Source of the DNA: Citreicoccus inhibens
GTDB lineage: Bacteria > Myxococcota > Myxococcia > Myxococcales > Myxococcaceae
Length of the DNA stretch: 64,000 bases
Direction: 5' to 3'
Assembly (NCBI RefSeq): GCF_019039035.1
Contig: NZ_JAHNZT010000005.1
Coordinates: 1 to 64,000, forward strand
Every line of letters starts with the position of its first letter. Positions within the stretch are counted from its first letter, which is position 1. Made by a program: the position numbers and the translations under genes. Shown one piece after another: positions 8,709 to 20,542 of this stretch. The notes below the pieces were generated by a model that had not been told where the DNA came from, ran no database searches, and saw only the letters and a program-made list of their open reading frames with translations.

Positions 8709-9605
8709 ATGTTTGGTATCGTTGCGCGTCGCAGTGGTCGTTTCGCGATGGTTGTCGGTGCCCTGACGGCGCTGGCTGGCTGTAACAACGCGGCCCCGGC
8801 CTCCGAGGAGAAGCCGGCGGAGCCGCCTGCCGCGACGCAGCAGGAGACCCCGCACCGCGGCTGCGCGACCATTGAGCCGTCGGCCGATGAGCGCGAGGCC
8901 ATCGACGCGTTCGTGCGCACCCAGAAGCACGAGATGCGCGCGGTGGGCTCGGTGACGGTGCCGGTCTACTTCCACGTCATCAACAAGGGCGCGGGCCTGG
9001 CCAACGGCGACATCCCCGACTCGCAGATCACCGCGCAGATGAACGTGCTGAACGCGGCGTACAGCGGCACCCCGTTCAAGTTCGTGCTCCAGGGCACCGA
9101 CCGCACCACCAACGCCACCTGGTTCAACCTGAGCCAGGGCGGCAGCGCCGAGAAGAAGATGAAGGCGGCGCTGCGCAAGGGTGGCAAGGAGTCGCTGAAC
9201 CTCTACTCCGCGAACCTGGGCGGCGGCCTGCTGGGCTGGGCGACCTTCCCCTCCAGCTACGCGTCGCAGCCGAGCATGGACGGCGTGGCGTTCCTGTACA
9301 CCAGCGTGCCGGGCGGCACCGCGGCGCCGTACAACGAGGGCGACACCATCACCCACGAGGTTGGTCACTGGGTCGGCCTGTACCACACGTTCCAGGGCGG
9401 CTGCACCGGCACGGGTGACAGCGTGAGCGACACCCCGCCCGAGGCCTCCGCGGCCTTCGGTTGCCCGGCCGGTCGCGACACCTGCTCCGGCGGCGGCGTG
9501 GACCCCATCTACAACTTCATGGACTACACCGACGACAACTGCATGAACTCGTTCACCGCGGGCCAGGTCACGCGGGCGGACAGCCTGATGGCGACGTACC
9601 GCTAA
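8709..9605 (+). CDS. Secreted lipoprotein zinc metalloprotease, M43 (pappalysin-like)
   Basis: 298 residues. The signal ends in the lipobox ALAGC (Cys25). The extended zinc motif [11 protein letters not shown] is at residues 216-226, and the Met-turn [10 protein letters not shown] follows near residue 275. Paired cysteines in the catalytic half ([15 protein letters not shown]) fit the disulfides of the M43B group. The enzyme should act outside the inner membrane as an endopeptidase. It is monocistronic, with its own promoter and a strong downstream hairpin. The substrate is unknown. Confidence 0.88.
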   Translation: MFGIVARRSGRFAMVVGALTALAGCNNAAPASEEKPAEPPAATQQETPHRGCATIEPSADEREAIDAFVRTQKHEMRAVGSVTVPVYFHVINKGAGLANGDIPDSQITAQMNVLNAAYSGTPFKFVLQGTDRTTNATWFNLSQGGSAEKKMKAALRKGGKESLNLYSANLGGGLLGWATFPSSYASQPSMDGVAFLYTSVPGGTAAPYNEGDTITHEVGHWVGLYHTFQGGCTGTGDSVSDTPPEASAAFGCPAGRDTCSGGGVDPIYNFMDYTDDNCMNSFTAGQVTRADSLMATYR

Positions 9606-9636
9606 TCAGCGTTCACGCAGCCTGAAGTGAAGTCGG

Positions 9637-9666
9637 CGCCGGAGTGACCACCAGGTCGCTCCGGCG
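9637..9666 (+). terminator. Hairpin terminator after the M43 protease
   Basis: A 13-base stem (CGCCGGAGTGACC with GGTCGCTCCGGCG, one G-T pair) closes a 4-base loop and is followed by TCGTCGTTTCC. It lies 31 bases after the stop codon. Confidence 0.7.
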
Positions 9667-9735
9667 TCGTCGTTTCCAGCACACCGTCGCGCGTGGACGT
9701 GGACAGCCGCGCCCCGGGTTGGCGACAGTGGCGGG

Positions 9736-10899
9736 GTGAGAGACCTGCTGATGATTCCCGGCCCCGTGGAAGTGGAGCCGGAGGTGCTGCAGGCGCTGAG
9801 CGCGCCGGTGCCCGGACACCTGGATCCAACCTTCGTGGCCACCTTTGGCCGCGTGCTGCGCCGACTCCGCGAGGTGTGTCTGGCGCCCGGCGCGCAGCCC
9901 TTCGTGGTGGCGGGAAGCGGCACGTTGGCCATGGAGCTGGCGGCGGCCAACCTGGTCGAGCCCGGGGACGCCGTGTTGGTGGTGAACACCGGCTACTTCA
10001 GCGACCGGATGGCGCACATCCTGGAGCGCCATGGCGCCCGCGTCACGCACGTGCGTGCGCCGCCGGGGGAGGCGCCGGACGTGGCGCGCGTGGAGGCCGA
10101 GCTGGCCCGCGGCGGCTTCAAGCTGATGTCGGTGACCCACGTGGACACGTCCACCGCGGTGCTCGCGCCCATGGAGCCGCTGCTGCGCGCGGCCCGCCAG
10201 CACGGCGCGCTGTCCGTGGTGGATGGCGTGTGCGCCACCGCGGGCGAGGCCTTCCACCAGGACGCCTGGGGCGCGGACGTGTACTTCACCGCCAGCCAGA
10301 AGGCGCTCGGCGTGCCGCCGGGGCTGGCGCTGCTCACGGCGAGCCCCCGCGCGTTGGAGGTCTGGCGCGCGCGCAAGGCGCCCGTGGCCAGCGTGTACGC
10401 GGATTGGGCGGAGTGGCTCCCGGTCATGGACGCCTACGAGGCGGGTCGCAACGCCTACTTCGCCACGCCGCCGACCTCGTTGATCTGCGCGCTCGATGTC
10501 AGCCTGGGCCTCATCCTGGCCGAGGGCATGGCCGCGCGCTTCGCTCGGCACCGCCGCATGGCGCTCGCCTTCCGCGCCGCGTGGAGCGCCCTGGGGCTGC
10601 GCATGCTGCCCACCTCGGAGGCCGTCGCCGCGCACACCTTGAGCGCCGTCTACTACCCCGAGGGCGTGGACGCGGGGCTGGTGGCCCGCGTGCGCGGACA
10701 GGGGGTGACCGTGGCCGGTGGACTCCACCCCGAGCTCAAGGCGCGCTACTTCCGCGTGGGTCACATGAACCGCGTGAACGCCTCGGATGTGCTCACCACG
10801 GTGGGCGCCATCGAGCGCGCGTTGGTGGAGGCGGGTCATCGCCACGCCGCCCCGGGCAGTGCCGTCGCCGCCGCTCAGGCCGCGCTCGGCGCCGCCTAG
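9736..10899 (+). CDS. Class V aminotransferase (alanine-glyoxylate / serine-pyruvate type)
   Basis: 387 residues from the GTG at 9736. The N-terminus (LLMIPGPVEVEPEVLQAL and PGHLDPTF) matches the alanine-glyoxylate/serine-pyruvate aminotransferase family. PLP-site features are visible: GSGTLAMELA, then SVVDGVCATAGE and the Schiff-base lysine in TASQKALGVPPG. Typical reactions are transamination of serine or alanine with glyoxylate or pyruvate; the exact donor is not predictable. It stands alone between a terminator and an AT-rich dyad. Confidence 0.87.
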   Translation: MRDLLMIPGPVEVEPEVLQALSAPVPGHLDPTFVATFGRVLRRLREVCLAPGAQPFVVAGSGTLAMELAAANLVEPGDAVLVVNTGYFSDRMAHILERHGARVTHVRAPPGEAPDVARVEAELARGGFKLMSVTHVDTSTAVLAPMEPLLRAARQHGALSVVDGVCATAGEAFHQDAWGADVYFTASQKALGVPPGLALLTASPRALEVWRARKAPVASVYADWAEWLPVMDAYEAGRNAYFATPPTSLICALDVSLGLILAEGMAARFARHRRMALAFRAAWSALGLRMLPTSEAVAAHTLSAVYYPEGVDAGLVARVRGQGVTVAGGLHPELKARYFRVGHMNRVNASDVLTTVGAIERALVEAGHRHAAPGSAVAAAQAALGAA

Positions 10900-10992
10900 C
10901 CCTGCCTCACCCGCGACTCCGTGGCCGCGCTGACCACCCGCGCCCACGGAGACGGACGTCCCCTCCGTCCACTCTTCAAACGGAATACATGA

Positions 10993-11040
10993 CTTCCGGG
11001 CTCTACTGAATTATTCGACAAAGTCGTAATTATCCGGAAG
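10993..11040. repeat. AT-rich nested dyad upstream of the DUF2378 gene
   Basis: CTTCCGG (10993-10999 region) pairs with CCGGAAG (11034-11040). Inside is an AT-rich core with ATTCGAC and GTCGTAAT around AAA. The core is strikingly AT-rich for this genome. It may be a promoter/operator for the gene starting at 11161 or a cruciform; which is not known. Confidence 0.4.
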
Positions 11041-11160
11041 GGCGTGAGGGCGCCGGGTCGGCGTGAGCGCCGGCGAGCGTGAGGGGGAGGAGGCGCGAGC
11101 GGACCCACCGGGAGCGGCGGGGCGGCGCGTCGCGACGACAACGACAAGAAGGAGGTCACC

Positions 11161-11775
11161 ATGCACGTCGGGCCGTTGGAGCGGGCGGTGGGAGGCGGGT
11201 CGGGCTGGGAGATGGAGCTGCGGCGACTTGCGGCCAGTGAGCAGGACACCGCGCGGGGCATGTTCTTCCTGGGCGTTCTGGACGTGGTGGGCTTCGTGGG
11301 CGGAGACGCGGTGGCCGAGCGGTGCATGGAGGAGTGCGGCACGCGCGAACTGGACCCCTTCCACATGTACCCGGTGGCGCGCTTCCTGAAGATGACCTCC
11401 ACCGCGGCGCGGCTGTTGTGGCCGCAGTTGGACGGGTGGGAGGGCGTGCTCCGGCGGATGGGGACGCAGGCCACGGTGGACTACCTGGCGTCCATGTTCG
11501 GCCGCGAGCTGATGCAGGCGGCGGCGGGCAACCCGCGCCGGCTCTTGCCGCACCTCATCGAGGGCTACCGCGCGGCGGTGAGCTACGGCGAGCGCCACGT
11601 GGAGTGGACGGGAGATCGCAGCGCGCGCTTCGTGATGCGCCGCGACTTCATGCCCGCCGCCTACCACGAGGGGGTGCTCCAGGGCGTCCTGGAGGCCGTG
11701 GGCGCGCGAGACGTGTCCGTGCATGGCCGGCAGCTCGCGCTGCTCGACAGCGAGTACGACCTGTCCTGGAGCTGA
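11161..11775 (+). CDS. DUF2378/TIGR02265-like myxobacterial protein
   Basis: 204 residues with a near-perfect ribosome site (AAGGAGGT) before the ATG. The C-terminal third, from YRAAVSYGERHVEWTG through RRDFMPAAYHEGVLQGVLEA to LLDSEYDLSWS, matches my recollection of the conserved end of the Myxococcales-restricted DUF2378 (TIGR02265) family. These are soluble proteins of about 200 residues present in many copies per genome, with no assigned function. A second, more divergent member is at 28646. No signal peptide or membrane segment is seen. Confidence 0.75.
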   Translation: MHVGPLERAVGGGSGWEMELRRLAASEQDTARGMFFLGVLDVVGFVGGDAVAERCMEECGTRELDPFHMYPVARFLKMTSTAARLLWPQLDGWEGVLRRMGTQATVDYLASMFGRELMQAAAGNPRRLLPHLIEGYRAAVSYGERHVEWTGDRSARFVMRRDFMPAAYHEGVLQGVLEAVGARDVSVHGRQLALLDSEYDLSWS

Positions 11776-11896
11776 GCAGACCCAGCGTGGCCCCCGGTCG
11801 CGGGTGAAGCAGGCGAGCGAGTTCGCGCGCGTTGACGCTGCGCGCGAACGGCTGATAAGCGCTCACTTAACACCCATTCCGACGAGGGGAAGACCG

Positions 11897-14026
11897 ATGC
11901 ACTCCAATGCACTCGCGCTGCTGATTGTGCAGCTCATCGTCATCATCGGTCTCTCCCGGCTCATCGGGCGAGGGGCGCGGTGGTTGGGGCAGCCGCTGGT
12001 CATCGCCGAGGTGGTGGCGGGCATCGTGTTGGGGCCGTCGTTGCTCGGCTGGGTCTCGCCGGACGCGATGAACTGGCTGTTCCCCACGGACTCGCTGCCG
12101 GTCCTGAAGATGCTCAGCCAGGTGGGGCTGGTGCTCTTCATGTTCCTCATCGGGCTGGAGCTGGACCCGAAGCTGTTGAAGGGCCGGGGGCACGCGTCGG
12201 TGGCCATCAGCCACTCGAGCATCATCGTGCCGTTCGCGCTGGGCGCGGGGGCGGCGGCGCTGTGGCTGTACAAGGACTGGTCGAGCCCGACGGTGCCGTT
12301 CTCGTCCTTCCTGCTCTTCACGGGCGTGGCCATGAGCATCACCGCGTTCCCGGTGCTGGCGCGCATCCTCACCGAGCGCGGGCTCATGCAGTCCAAGGTC
12401 GGCACCATCGCCATTGCCTGCGCGGCCGTGGATGACGTGACGGCGTGGTGCCTCCTGGCCTTCGTCGTCTCGCTGGTGCGCGCGTCGGACCTGACGCACG
12501 CGGCGCTCACCACGGTGTTCGCGCTGCTCTACATCGCCTTCATGCTGATGCTGGTGCGCCCGTTCCTGGCGCGCCTGGGCGCCCGGGTGGCCAGCCGCGA
12601 GGGGCTCACGCAGAACATCGTCGCGGGCACGCTCCTCTTGCTGCTCGGCTCCGCGTTCGTGACGGAGCTCATTGGCATCCACGCGCTGTTCGGCGCGTTC
12701 CTCTTCGGCGCGGTCATCCCCAAGGAGGGCGGGCTCGCGGCGGCGCTGCTGGAGAAGCTGGAGGACGTGGCGGTCGTCCTGCTGTTGCCCGTGTTCTTCG
12801 CCTTCAGCGGCCTGCGCACCCAGGTGGGGTTGCTCGACAGCACCGAGGCCTGGGTCACCTGCGGCGCCATCATCGTCCTGGCGTGTCTGGGCAAGTTCGG
12901 CGGCAGCGCGGTGGCGGCGCGGCTCACGGGCCTGCGCTGGCGCGAGGCGGGCGCGGTGGGCATCCTGATGAACACGCGGGGCCTGATGGAGCTCATCGTG
13001 CTCAACCTGGGCCTGGACCTGGGCGTCATCTCCCCCACGCTCTTCACCATGATGGTGCTGATGGCGCTGGTGACGACGTTCATCACCACGCCGCTGTTGC
13101 GCTGGATGTACTCGCCCGAGGAGCTGGCGCGCGACCGCGTGTCCCTGGCGCCCCCGGCGGCCACGGAGGCGCCGGGCTTCACGGTCCTCATGTGCGTGTC
13201 GCACGAGCAGGTGGGCGCGGGCATGGCCGCGCTGGCCAAGGCCCTGGCCTCGCCGCAGGACGGGCTCTACGCCCTGCACCTGCTGTCGCCGGAGCGCCCG
13301 CTGCGCACGCGGCAGGAGCCCGCGGGAGACGGCGCGCTCGCCCCGCTCTTGGGCCGCGCGCAGGCGCTGGGCCTGTCGGTGCGTCCGCTGTCGTTCGTGT
13401 CGACCGAGCCCGCGGTGGACATCTGCCGCACCGCCGAAGCCAAGCACGCGGACCTGCTGCTGCTCGGAATGCACAAGCCCCTCTTCAGCCAGACGGTGCT
13501 GGGCGGCACGGTGCACGAGGTGATGCAGGGCGCCACGGGCACGGTGGCGGTGCTGGTGGACCGCGGCCTGTCCGAGGTGAAGCGCGTGCTGGTGCCCTTC
13601 GCGGGAGGCCGGCACGACAAGGCGGCGCTCGGGCTGGCGCGGCGGTTGATGCGGCACTCGGGCGCGGAGGTCACCGTGCTGCACGTGACCTCGGCGGAGC
13701 GCGAGGGGCAGGCGCGGGCCGTGGTGGAGGAGTTCTTCCCGGGCGACGAGGGCTCCCGCGTGCGGTTCAAGGTCGTCCGCCACGAGTCGCCGGAGGACGC
13801 GGCGCTGGAGGAGGCGCGCACCGGTTATGACCTCGTGGTGGTGGGCGTGGGCGCCGAGTGGGGCCTGCAAGGGCGCCTGTTCGGCCTGCAGCGCGAGCGC
13901 ATCGTGCGGGACGCCCCGGGCTCGCTGATCATGGTCCGCGAGCCGGAGCCTGTTCGCGAGGTCGAGCCCGCCGCGAGCCCCGTGGCCAGCACCCGAACCG
14001 CGGACATCGTCTCGGCGGGAGGCTGA
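11897..14026 (+). CDS. CPA2 cation/proton antiporter with two universal-stress-type domains
   Basis: About 709 residues from the ATG at 11897, preceded by GACGAGGGGA. The first 400 residues carry some 12 hydrophobic segments with CPA2 landmarks: IAEVVAGIVLGPSLLG, MFLIGLELDP, and the paired Asp region AAVDDVTAW. Two tandem UspA-like domains follow, at about residues 430-555 (FTVLMCVSHEQ) and 560-690 (RVLVPFAGGRHDKAAL, ending DLVVVGVGAEWGLQ). Family members exchange K+ or Na+ for H+; the cytosolic domains probably sense nucleotides. The next gene, an XRE-EIIA fusion, follows after 18 bases and is probably its regulator. Confidence 0.88.
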   Translation: MHSNALALLIVQLIVIIGLSRLIGRGARWLGQPLVIAEVVAGIVLGPSLLGWVSPDAMNWLFPTDSLPVLKMLSQVGLVLFMFLIGLELDPKLLKGRGHASVAISHSSIIVPFALGAGAAALWLYKDWSSPTVPFSSFLLFTGVAMSITAFPVLARILTERGLMQSKVGTIAIACAAVDDVTAWCLLAFVVSLVRASDLTHAALTTVFALLYIAFMLMLVRPFLARLGARVASREGLTQNIVAGTLLLLLGSAFVTELIGIHALFGAFLFGAVIPKEGGLAAALLEKLEDVAVVLLLPVFFAFSGLRTQVGLLDSTEAWVTCGAIIVLACLGKFGGSAVAARLTGLRWREAGAVGILMNTRGLMELIVLNLGLDLGVISPTLFTMMVLMALVTTFITTPLLRWMYSPEELARDRVSLAPPAATEAPGFTVLMCVSHEQVGAGMAALAKALASPQDGLYALHLLSPERPLRTRQEPAGDGALAPLLGRAQALGLSVRPLSFVSTEPAVDICRTAEAKHADLLLLGMHKPLFSQTVLGGTVHEVMQGATGTVAVLVDRGLSEVKRVLVPFAGGRHDKAALGLARRLMRHSGAEVTVLHVTSAEREGQARAVVEEFFPGDEGSRVRFKVVRHESPEDAALEEARTGYDLVVVGVGAEWGLQGRLFGLQRERIVRDAPGSLIMVREPEPVREVEPAASPVASTRTADIVSAGG

Positions 14027-14044
14027 GCCCCGCCGTCCTCCATC

Positions 14045-14884
14045 ATGGGAAAGGTCCCCCAAGGCATGCACATGGGAGCCACGCTGCGCCTGCTGCGCGT
14101 CGACGCGGGACTGTCCCTGCGTGACCTGGCGCGCCGCATCGGCGTCTCCAGCGCGTACCTGAGCCGCGTGGAGAACGGGCTCGACGCTCCGCCCACGCAG
14201 GAGCGTCTGTCCGCCATCGCCCGCGAGCTGGATGTGCCCGCGGCCTTGCTGATGGACGTGGCCAACAAGGTGAGCCCCTACGTGACGGGCTACCTGGAGG
14301 AGGTGCCCGCGGCGGGGACGCTCCTGTTGGACATCGCGCGGCGCCGGCTCACCGCCGCCCAGCTCGCCCGGGTGCGGACCTTCCTGGACGCCGAGTTCCC
14401 GGTCCGCGAGGCGCGCGGCGACGAGCCCGTGCCGGCCCTCTCCTCGCTCCTGTCGCCCGAGCGCGTCGTCCTGCAACTGGGTTGCGAGAGCTGGGAGGAC
14501 GCGCTGGACGTCGTCGCGGGGCGGCTCGCGGCGGCGTGCCCGGGCGTGGACTCGGCGCGGCTGGCCGCGCACCTGCGGCAGCGCGAGGAGGAGTCCGCGA
14601 GCGCGGTGGGCAACGGCGTGGCCACGCCCCATGGTTACTCGGCGGGCGCGGCCCCTGCCGCGGTGCTGGTGACGCTGGCCCAGCCCCTGTCGCGGGACAC
14701 GCCGGATGGGCAGCCGCTGCGGTTGGTGGTGGCGCTGCTGGATGGACTGCACGGCCGCGCGCGCTTGGTGCGGCTGGCGCACGTGGCGCGGCTGGCGGGG
14801 CGCGGCATGGCGGACTGGCTGATGGACGCGCGCCAGCCCGCGGAGGTCATCGAGCGGTTGGCGGAGCTTGAAGCGCTGCGCTGA
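14045..14884 (+). CDS. XRE-type HTH regulator fused to a PTS EIIA(Ntr)-like domain
   Basis: 279 residues. Residues 11-70 form a Cro/CI-type helix-turn-helix (SLRDLARRIGVSSAYLSRVENG). Residues 130-276 form a PTS EIIA type 2 (PtsN-like) domain, with the phosphorylatable histidine H196 in GVATPHGYS and the preceding EESASAVGNG that is typical of the fold. EIIA(Ntr) proteins control K+ transport in enterobacteria. Here the domain is joined to a DNA-binding domain and sits directly behind a K+/H+-type antiporter, so phosphorylation-dependent transcriptional control of ion transport is a reasonable inference. An internal ATG at 14072 could also serve as start. Confidence 0.82.
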   Translation: MGKVPQGMHMGATLRLLRVDAGLSLRDLARRIGVSSAYLSRVENGLDAPPTQERLSAIARELDVPAALLMDVANKVSPYVTGYLEEVPAAGTLLLDIARRRLTAAQLARVRTFLDAEFPVREARGDEPVPALSSLLSPERVVLQLGCESWEDALDVVAGRLAAACPGVDSARLAAHLRQREEESASAVGNGVATPHGYSAGAAPAAVLVTLAQPLSRDTPDGQPLRLVVALLDGLHGRARLVRLAHVARLAGRGMADWLMDARQPAEVIERLAELEALR

Positions 14885-14893
14885 CGCCCGCGC

Positions 14894-15646
14894 TCAGCCG
14901 CCCGGCACCCAGTGCCACCAGGGGCCGAGGTCGCGGTAGCCCAGGCGCAGATACACGCTGTGCCCCGAGGGCGTGGAGTGCAGCGCGGACGCCACGCGCC
15001 CCCGGGCCCGCGCGCCCGCGAGCAGCGCCTGCATCACCGCCGAGGCCAGTCCCCGCTTGCGCGCGGCGGGCGCGGTGGCGACCAGGTAGATGCCCGCGAG
15101 GTCCTCGGTGTCGAGCGCCACGCCGCACGCCAGCCCCCGCCCCGCCTCGCGCGCCACCACGGCGTGCACGGGAGGCCGGGGCGCCCGCTCCCAGGACGCC
15201 AGCATGTCGCGCCAGTGCTCGCCGTAGGCCTCGGCGTTGAGCCCCACCACGGCCCCGAGCGCGTCCACGTCCACCACGGGGATGTCCGAGGACACGGCGG
15301 GCACGTCCTCCAGTCCACGCCCCATGGCGCACAGGGACTCCGACGGACGGTACCCCTGGGCTTCGAGCAGCCGGACGGCCTCGGGCTCACCTGGAAGCAC
15401 GGTGATGCGCCAGCGAGGGATGCCGAGGCCCCGGTAGAACGCGGTGAGCGCGGGCAGGTGGGCGTCCAGCGCGCCGGCGTGGGCGAAGAGCACCTGCTGG
15501 AAGTGGACCTCGTGGGGATGCGAGGGCAGGGCGAAGGACTCCAGGCCCGGGAGGGCGAGGTGGCGCAGGAGGCCGCGCTCACATTGCAGGTGCTTGAAGG
15601 CGAGGAGGTTGCTGTGCAGTCGCGTGGTCAGTTCGGCATCCGTCAT
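14894..15646 (-). CDS. GNAT-family N-acetyltransferase
   Basis: 250 residues starting MTDAELTTRLH; an upstream in-frame start at 15721 adds only low-complexity residues. The C-terminal half has the GNAT acetyl-CoA core: GIYLVATAPAARKRGLASAVMQ (Q/R-x-x-G-x-G/A) at about 180-205 and GYRDLGPWWHW at the end. The N-terminal half looks like a second degenerate GNAT lobe. The acceptor is unknown. It converges on the XRE-EIIA gene with 9 bases between the stops. Confidence 0.8.
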   Translation of the reverse strand: MTDAELTTRLHSNLLAFKHLQCERGLLRHLALPGLESFALPSHPHEVHFQQVLFAHAGALDAHLPALTAFYRGLGIPRWRITVLPGEPEAVRLLEAQGYRPSESLCAMGRGLEDVPAVSSDIPVVDVDALGAVVGLNAEAYGEHWRDMLASWERAPRPPVHAVVAREAGRGLACGVALDTEDLAGIYLVATAPAARKRGLASAVMQALLAGARARGRVASALHSTPSGHSVYLRLGYRDLGPWWHWVPGG

Positions 15647-15749
15647 GCGGTGGCCGAGCCTAGGCCGCGCGTCGCCGGACGGAGAACATGAAGCGCGGAA
15701 AGGACAGGCAGGGGAGCGCATGGACGGCTAGGGTGCGTGGCCGCCCGCC

Positions 15750-18822
<3,073 letters not shown>

Positions 18823-18834
18823 GACACGGGCCGA

Positions 18835-18859
18835 GCGCGCCAGCCAGCCGCTGGCGCGC
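18835..18859. terminator. Hairpin between gyrB and the rsb module
   Basis: A perfect 10-base stem (GCGCGCCAGC / GCTGGCGCGC) with a 5-base loop begins 12 bases after the gyrB stop and 14 bases from the end of the convergent STAS gene. It probably acts on both strands. Confidence 0.65.
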
Positions 18860-18873
18860 GGGCACCTCGGGGC

Positions 18874-19296
18874 TCAGGTGGCCTTGCGCGCCGCCTCGGC
18901 GCGGGCGCGGTGATTCGCGAGCCACGCTCGGCCCGCGTCCTCGGTGTCGAGGAACACCATCTCGCCCGTGGCCGCGCGGCCCAGGAGGGCCATGGCGCGC
19001 ATCATCATGTTGGCGATGGTCTTCATGGCGAAGCTGGCGCCGCAGAACACGGTGGCCGCGTAGGGCGCCAGGCTCGGGTCGTCGCTGACGGCCTTGCGCG
19101 CCTCGGCGGAGAAGCCCGTGCCGTGGCGCACGTCCGCCAGCAGGTAGATGGCGGGCTTGCCCTCGTGGAAGGCCCGCACCCCGACAATCATCTCCCGCAT
19201 GTCTTTCTCGGACAGCTCACCCACCAGGGTGAGCCGCACGATGTCGGGCTCCTCGAAGGACAGCGTGTGCGCGCCGTAGGTCCACTCTGCTCCCAA
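18874..19296 (-). CDS. STAS/SpoIIAA-like protein, last gene of the rsb module
   Basis: 140 residues from a TTG. Alternating strands and helices (DIVRLTLVGELSEKDMREMIVGVRAF, AIYLLADVRHGTGF, then VFLDTEDAGRAWLANHR) resemble the SpoIIAA-like/STAS group. It lies 51 bases behind rsbR in the same direction and is probably co-transcribed. No phosphorylatable Ser/Thr in the usual DSxG context is obvious, so it may not be an RsbS/RsbV-type switch. Confidence 0.65.
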   Translation of the reverse strand: MGAEWTYGAHTLSFEEPDIVRLTLVGELSEKDMREMIVGVRAFHEGKPAIYLLADVRHGTGFSAEARKAVSDDPSLAPYAATVFCGASFAMKTIANMMMRAMALLGRAATGEMVFLDTEDAGRAWLANHRARAEAARKAT

Positions 19297-19347
19297 GATG
19301 TCGTGCTCCCGTGTGGTGGTGGCTCGAAGAGGCCGTGGCTTGGAGGC

Positions 19348-20034
19348 TCAGCGGCGCGACGCGGTCGGTGCGGAGGCGCGCTCGCTCAAGTGGCGGAAGC
19401 AGTCGCGCAGGCCTTCCTTGAGGCTGCTGAGCGTCCGCACCTCGCGCAGGTCCACGCCAATCTGCACCAGCGTCTGGGCGATGAGCGGGCTGATGCCCGT
19501 CACCACGCAGTACGCGCCGAGCAGCCGCGCCGCGTTCACCATCTTGATGAAGTGGTTGGCCGTCATTGTGTCCACCACCTCCACGCCGGTGATGTCGATG
19601 ATGACGCAGCGGGCCTTCGTCTGGACGATGCGGTGGAGCAGCCGCTCGGTCATCTCCACCGAGCGCTGCGTGTCCACCACGCCCACGATGGGCAGCGTGA
19701 CGATGTCGTCCCACAGCTCGATGATGGGCGTGGACAGGTCGCGGATGGCCAGCCGCTGCTGCTCGATGGTGGTCAGCTTCTCTTGCAGCTCGCGGTGTCC
19801 CGCCTCCAGCCGCGCGAGGGCGTCTTCGTTCTCCCGGCGGGTGGCGGACAGCTCCCGCACGAAGACGTTGAGCGTCTCCTCCAGCGCGGCGAACTCGTCC
19901 TGCTCCTGGATGGACAGCGTGGTGCGCGCGGCGTCGTACTGGCCCACGGAGATCATCGACAGCACGTCGATGATGCGGCTCACGCGGTCGGGGCGCACGG
20001 TCAGGTCGGGCGGGGGTGTGGGCGAGGTCGTCAT
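19348..20034 (-). CDS. rsbR: RsbR-type stressosome sensor with STAS domain
   Basis: 228 residues. The N-terminal 95 residues are helical, HAMP-like and coiled-coil (EEFAALEETLNVFVREL through ALARLEAGHRELQEKL), not the globin fold of Bacillus RsbRA. The STAS domain (about 100-215) contains the RsbR hallmark DITGVEVVDTMTANHFI, whose Thr corresponds to the kinase target, and GAYCVVTGISPLIAQTLVQIGVDL. With RsbS it should build the stressosome shell that holds RsbT. The start follows the RsbS stop after 10 bases. Confidence 0.85.
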   Translation of the reverse strand: MTTSPTPPPDLTVRPDRVSRIIDVLSMISVGQYDAARTTLSIQEQDEFAALEETLNVFVRELSATRRENEDALARLEAGHRELQEKLTTIEQQRLAIRDLSTPIIELWDDIVTLPIVGVVDTQRSVEMTERLLHRIVQTKARCVIIDITGVEVVDTMTANHFIKMVNAARLLGAYCVVTGISPLIAQTLVQIGVDLREVRTLSSLKEGLRDCFRHLSERASAPTASRR

Positions 20035-20044
20035 CGCGCAAGCC

Positions 20045-20542
20045 TCAGGCGCTGGTCTTCATCGGGGCGGGGGTGGTCAGTCCGAGCATCTCGTCGGCGA
20101 GCTGCTGCGCGGCCGCGCGCTCGGCCTCGGCGGTGCGCGCGCCCGTCACCTGGACGCCGAGCATGGCCAGGCCCTCCTCCAGCCCCAGCGCCGTCTCCAC
20201 GCCCTCCAACTGGATGCCCATGCTCTGCAGCGTGAGCGCCACGTCCGCGCCCATGCCGGAGAGCACCGTGCGCGTGCCCATCAGCCGGGCCGCGTTCGCC
20301 AGCCGCGCGAGCACCGCGCACAGGTGGCTGTCCACCAGCCACAGTCCGGAGATGTCCACCACCATGCCGCGCGCGCCGCTGCGCTGGATGTCGCGCAGCA
20401 CGTCCGAGCAGAGCTGCGCCGCCTGGGCATCCGTGATGTCGCCCTGGAGGGGAACGATGAGCTGTCCCCACAGCGGAATGATGGGGATGCGCGAGGTCTC
20501 GCGCGAGGGCCCCGTGGGCCGGTTCTCGTCCGGGTAGCTCAT
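20045..20542 (-). CDS. rsbS: RsbS-type stressosome scaffold
   Basis: 165 residues, a single STAS domain with short extensions. IIPLWGQLIVPLQGDITDAQ at the start and DISGLWLVDSHLCAVLARL carry the serine equivalent to the RsbT-phosphorylated Ser of RsbS; GMGADVALTLQSMGIQLEG completes the fold. The C-terminal 30-residue extension is unusual for RsbS. Its ATG overlaps the rsbX stop (ATGA). Confidence 0.84.
   Translation of the reverse strand: MSYPDENRPTGPSRETSRIPIIPLWGQLIVPLQGDITDAQAAQLCSDVLRDIQRSGARGMVVDISGLWLVDSHLCAVLARLANAARLMGTRTVLSGMGADVALTLQSMGIQLEGVETALGLEEGLAMLGVQVTGARTAEAERAAAQQLADEMLGLTTPAPMKTSA

Noticed and set aside
11867-14782. 971-codon ORF on the minus strand
   Set aside because: It is antisense to the antiporter and the XRE-EIIA gene, with Arg/His/Gln-rich low-complexity translation typical of the reverse frame of GC-rich genes.
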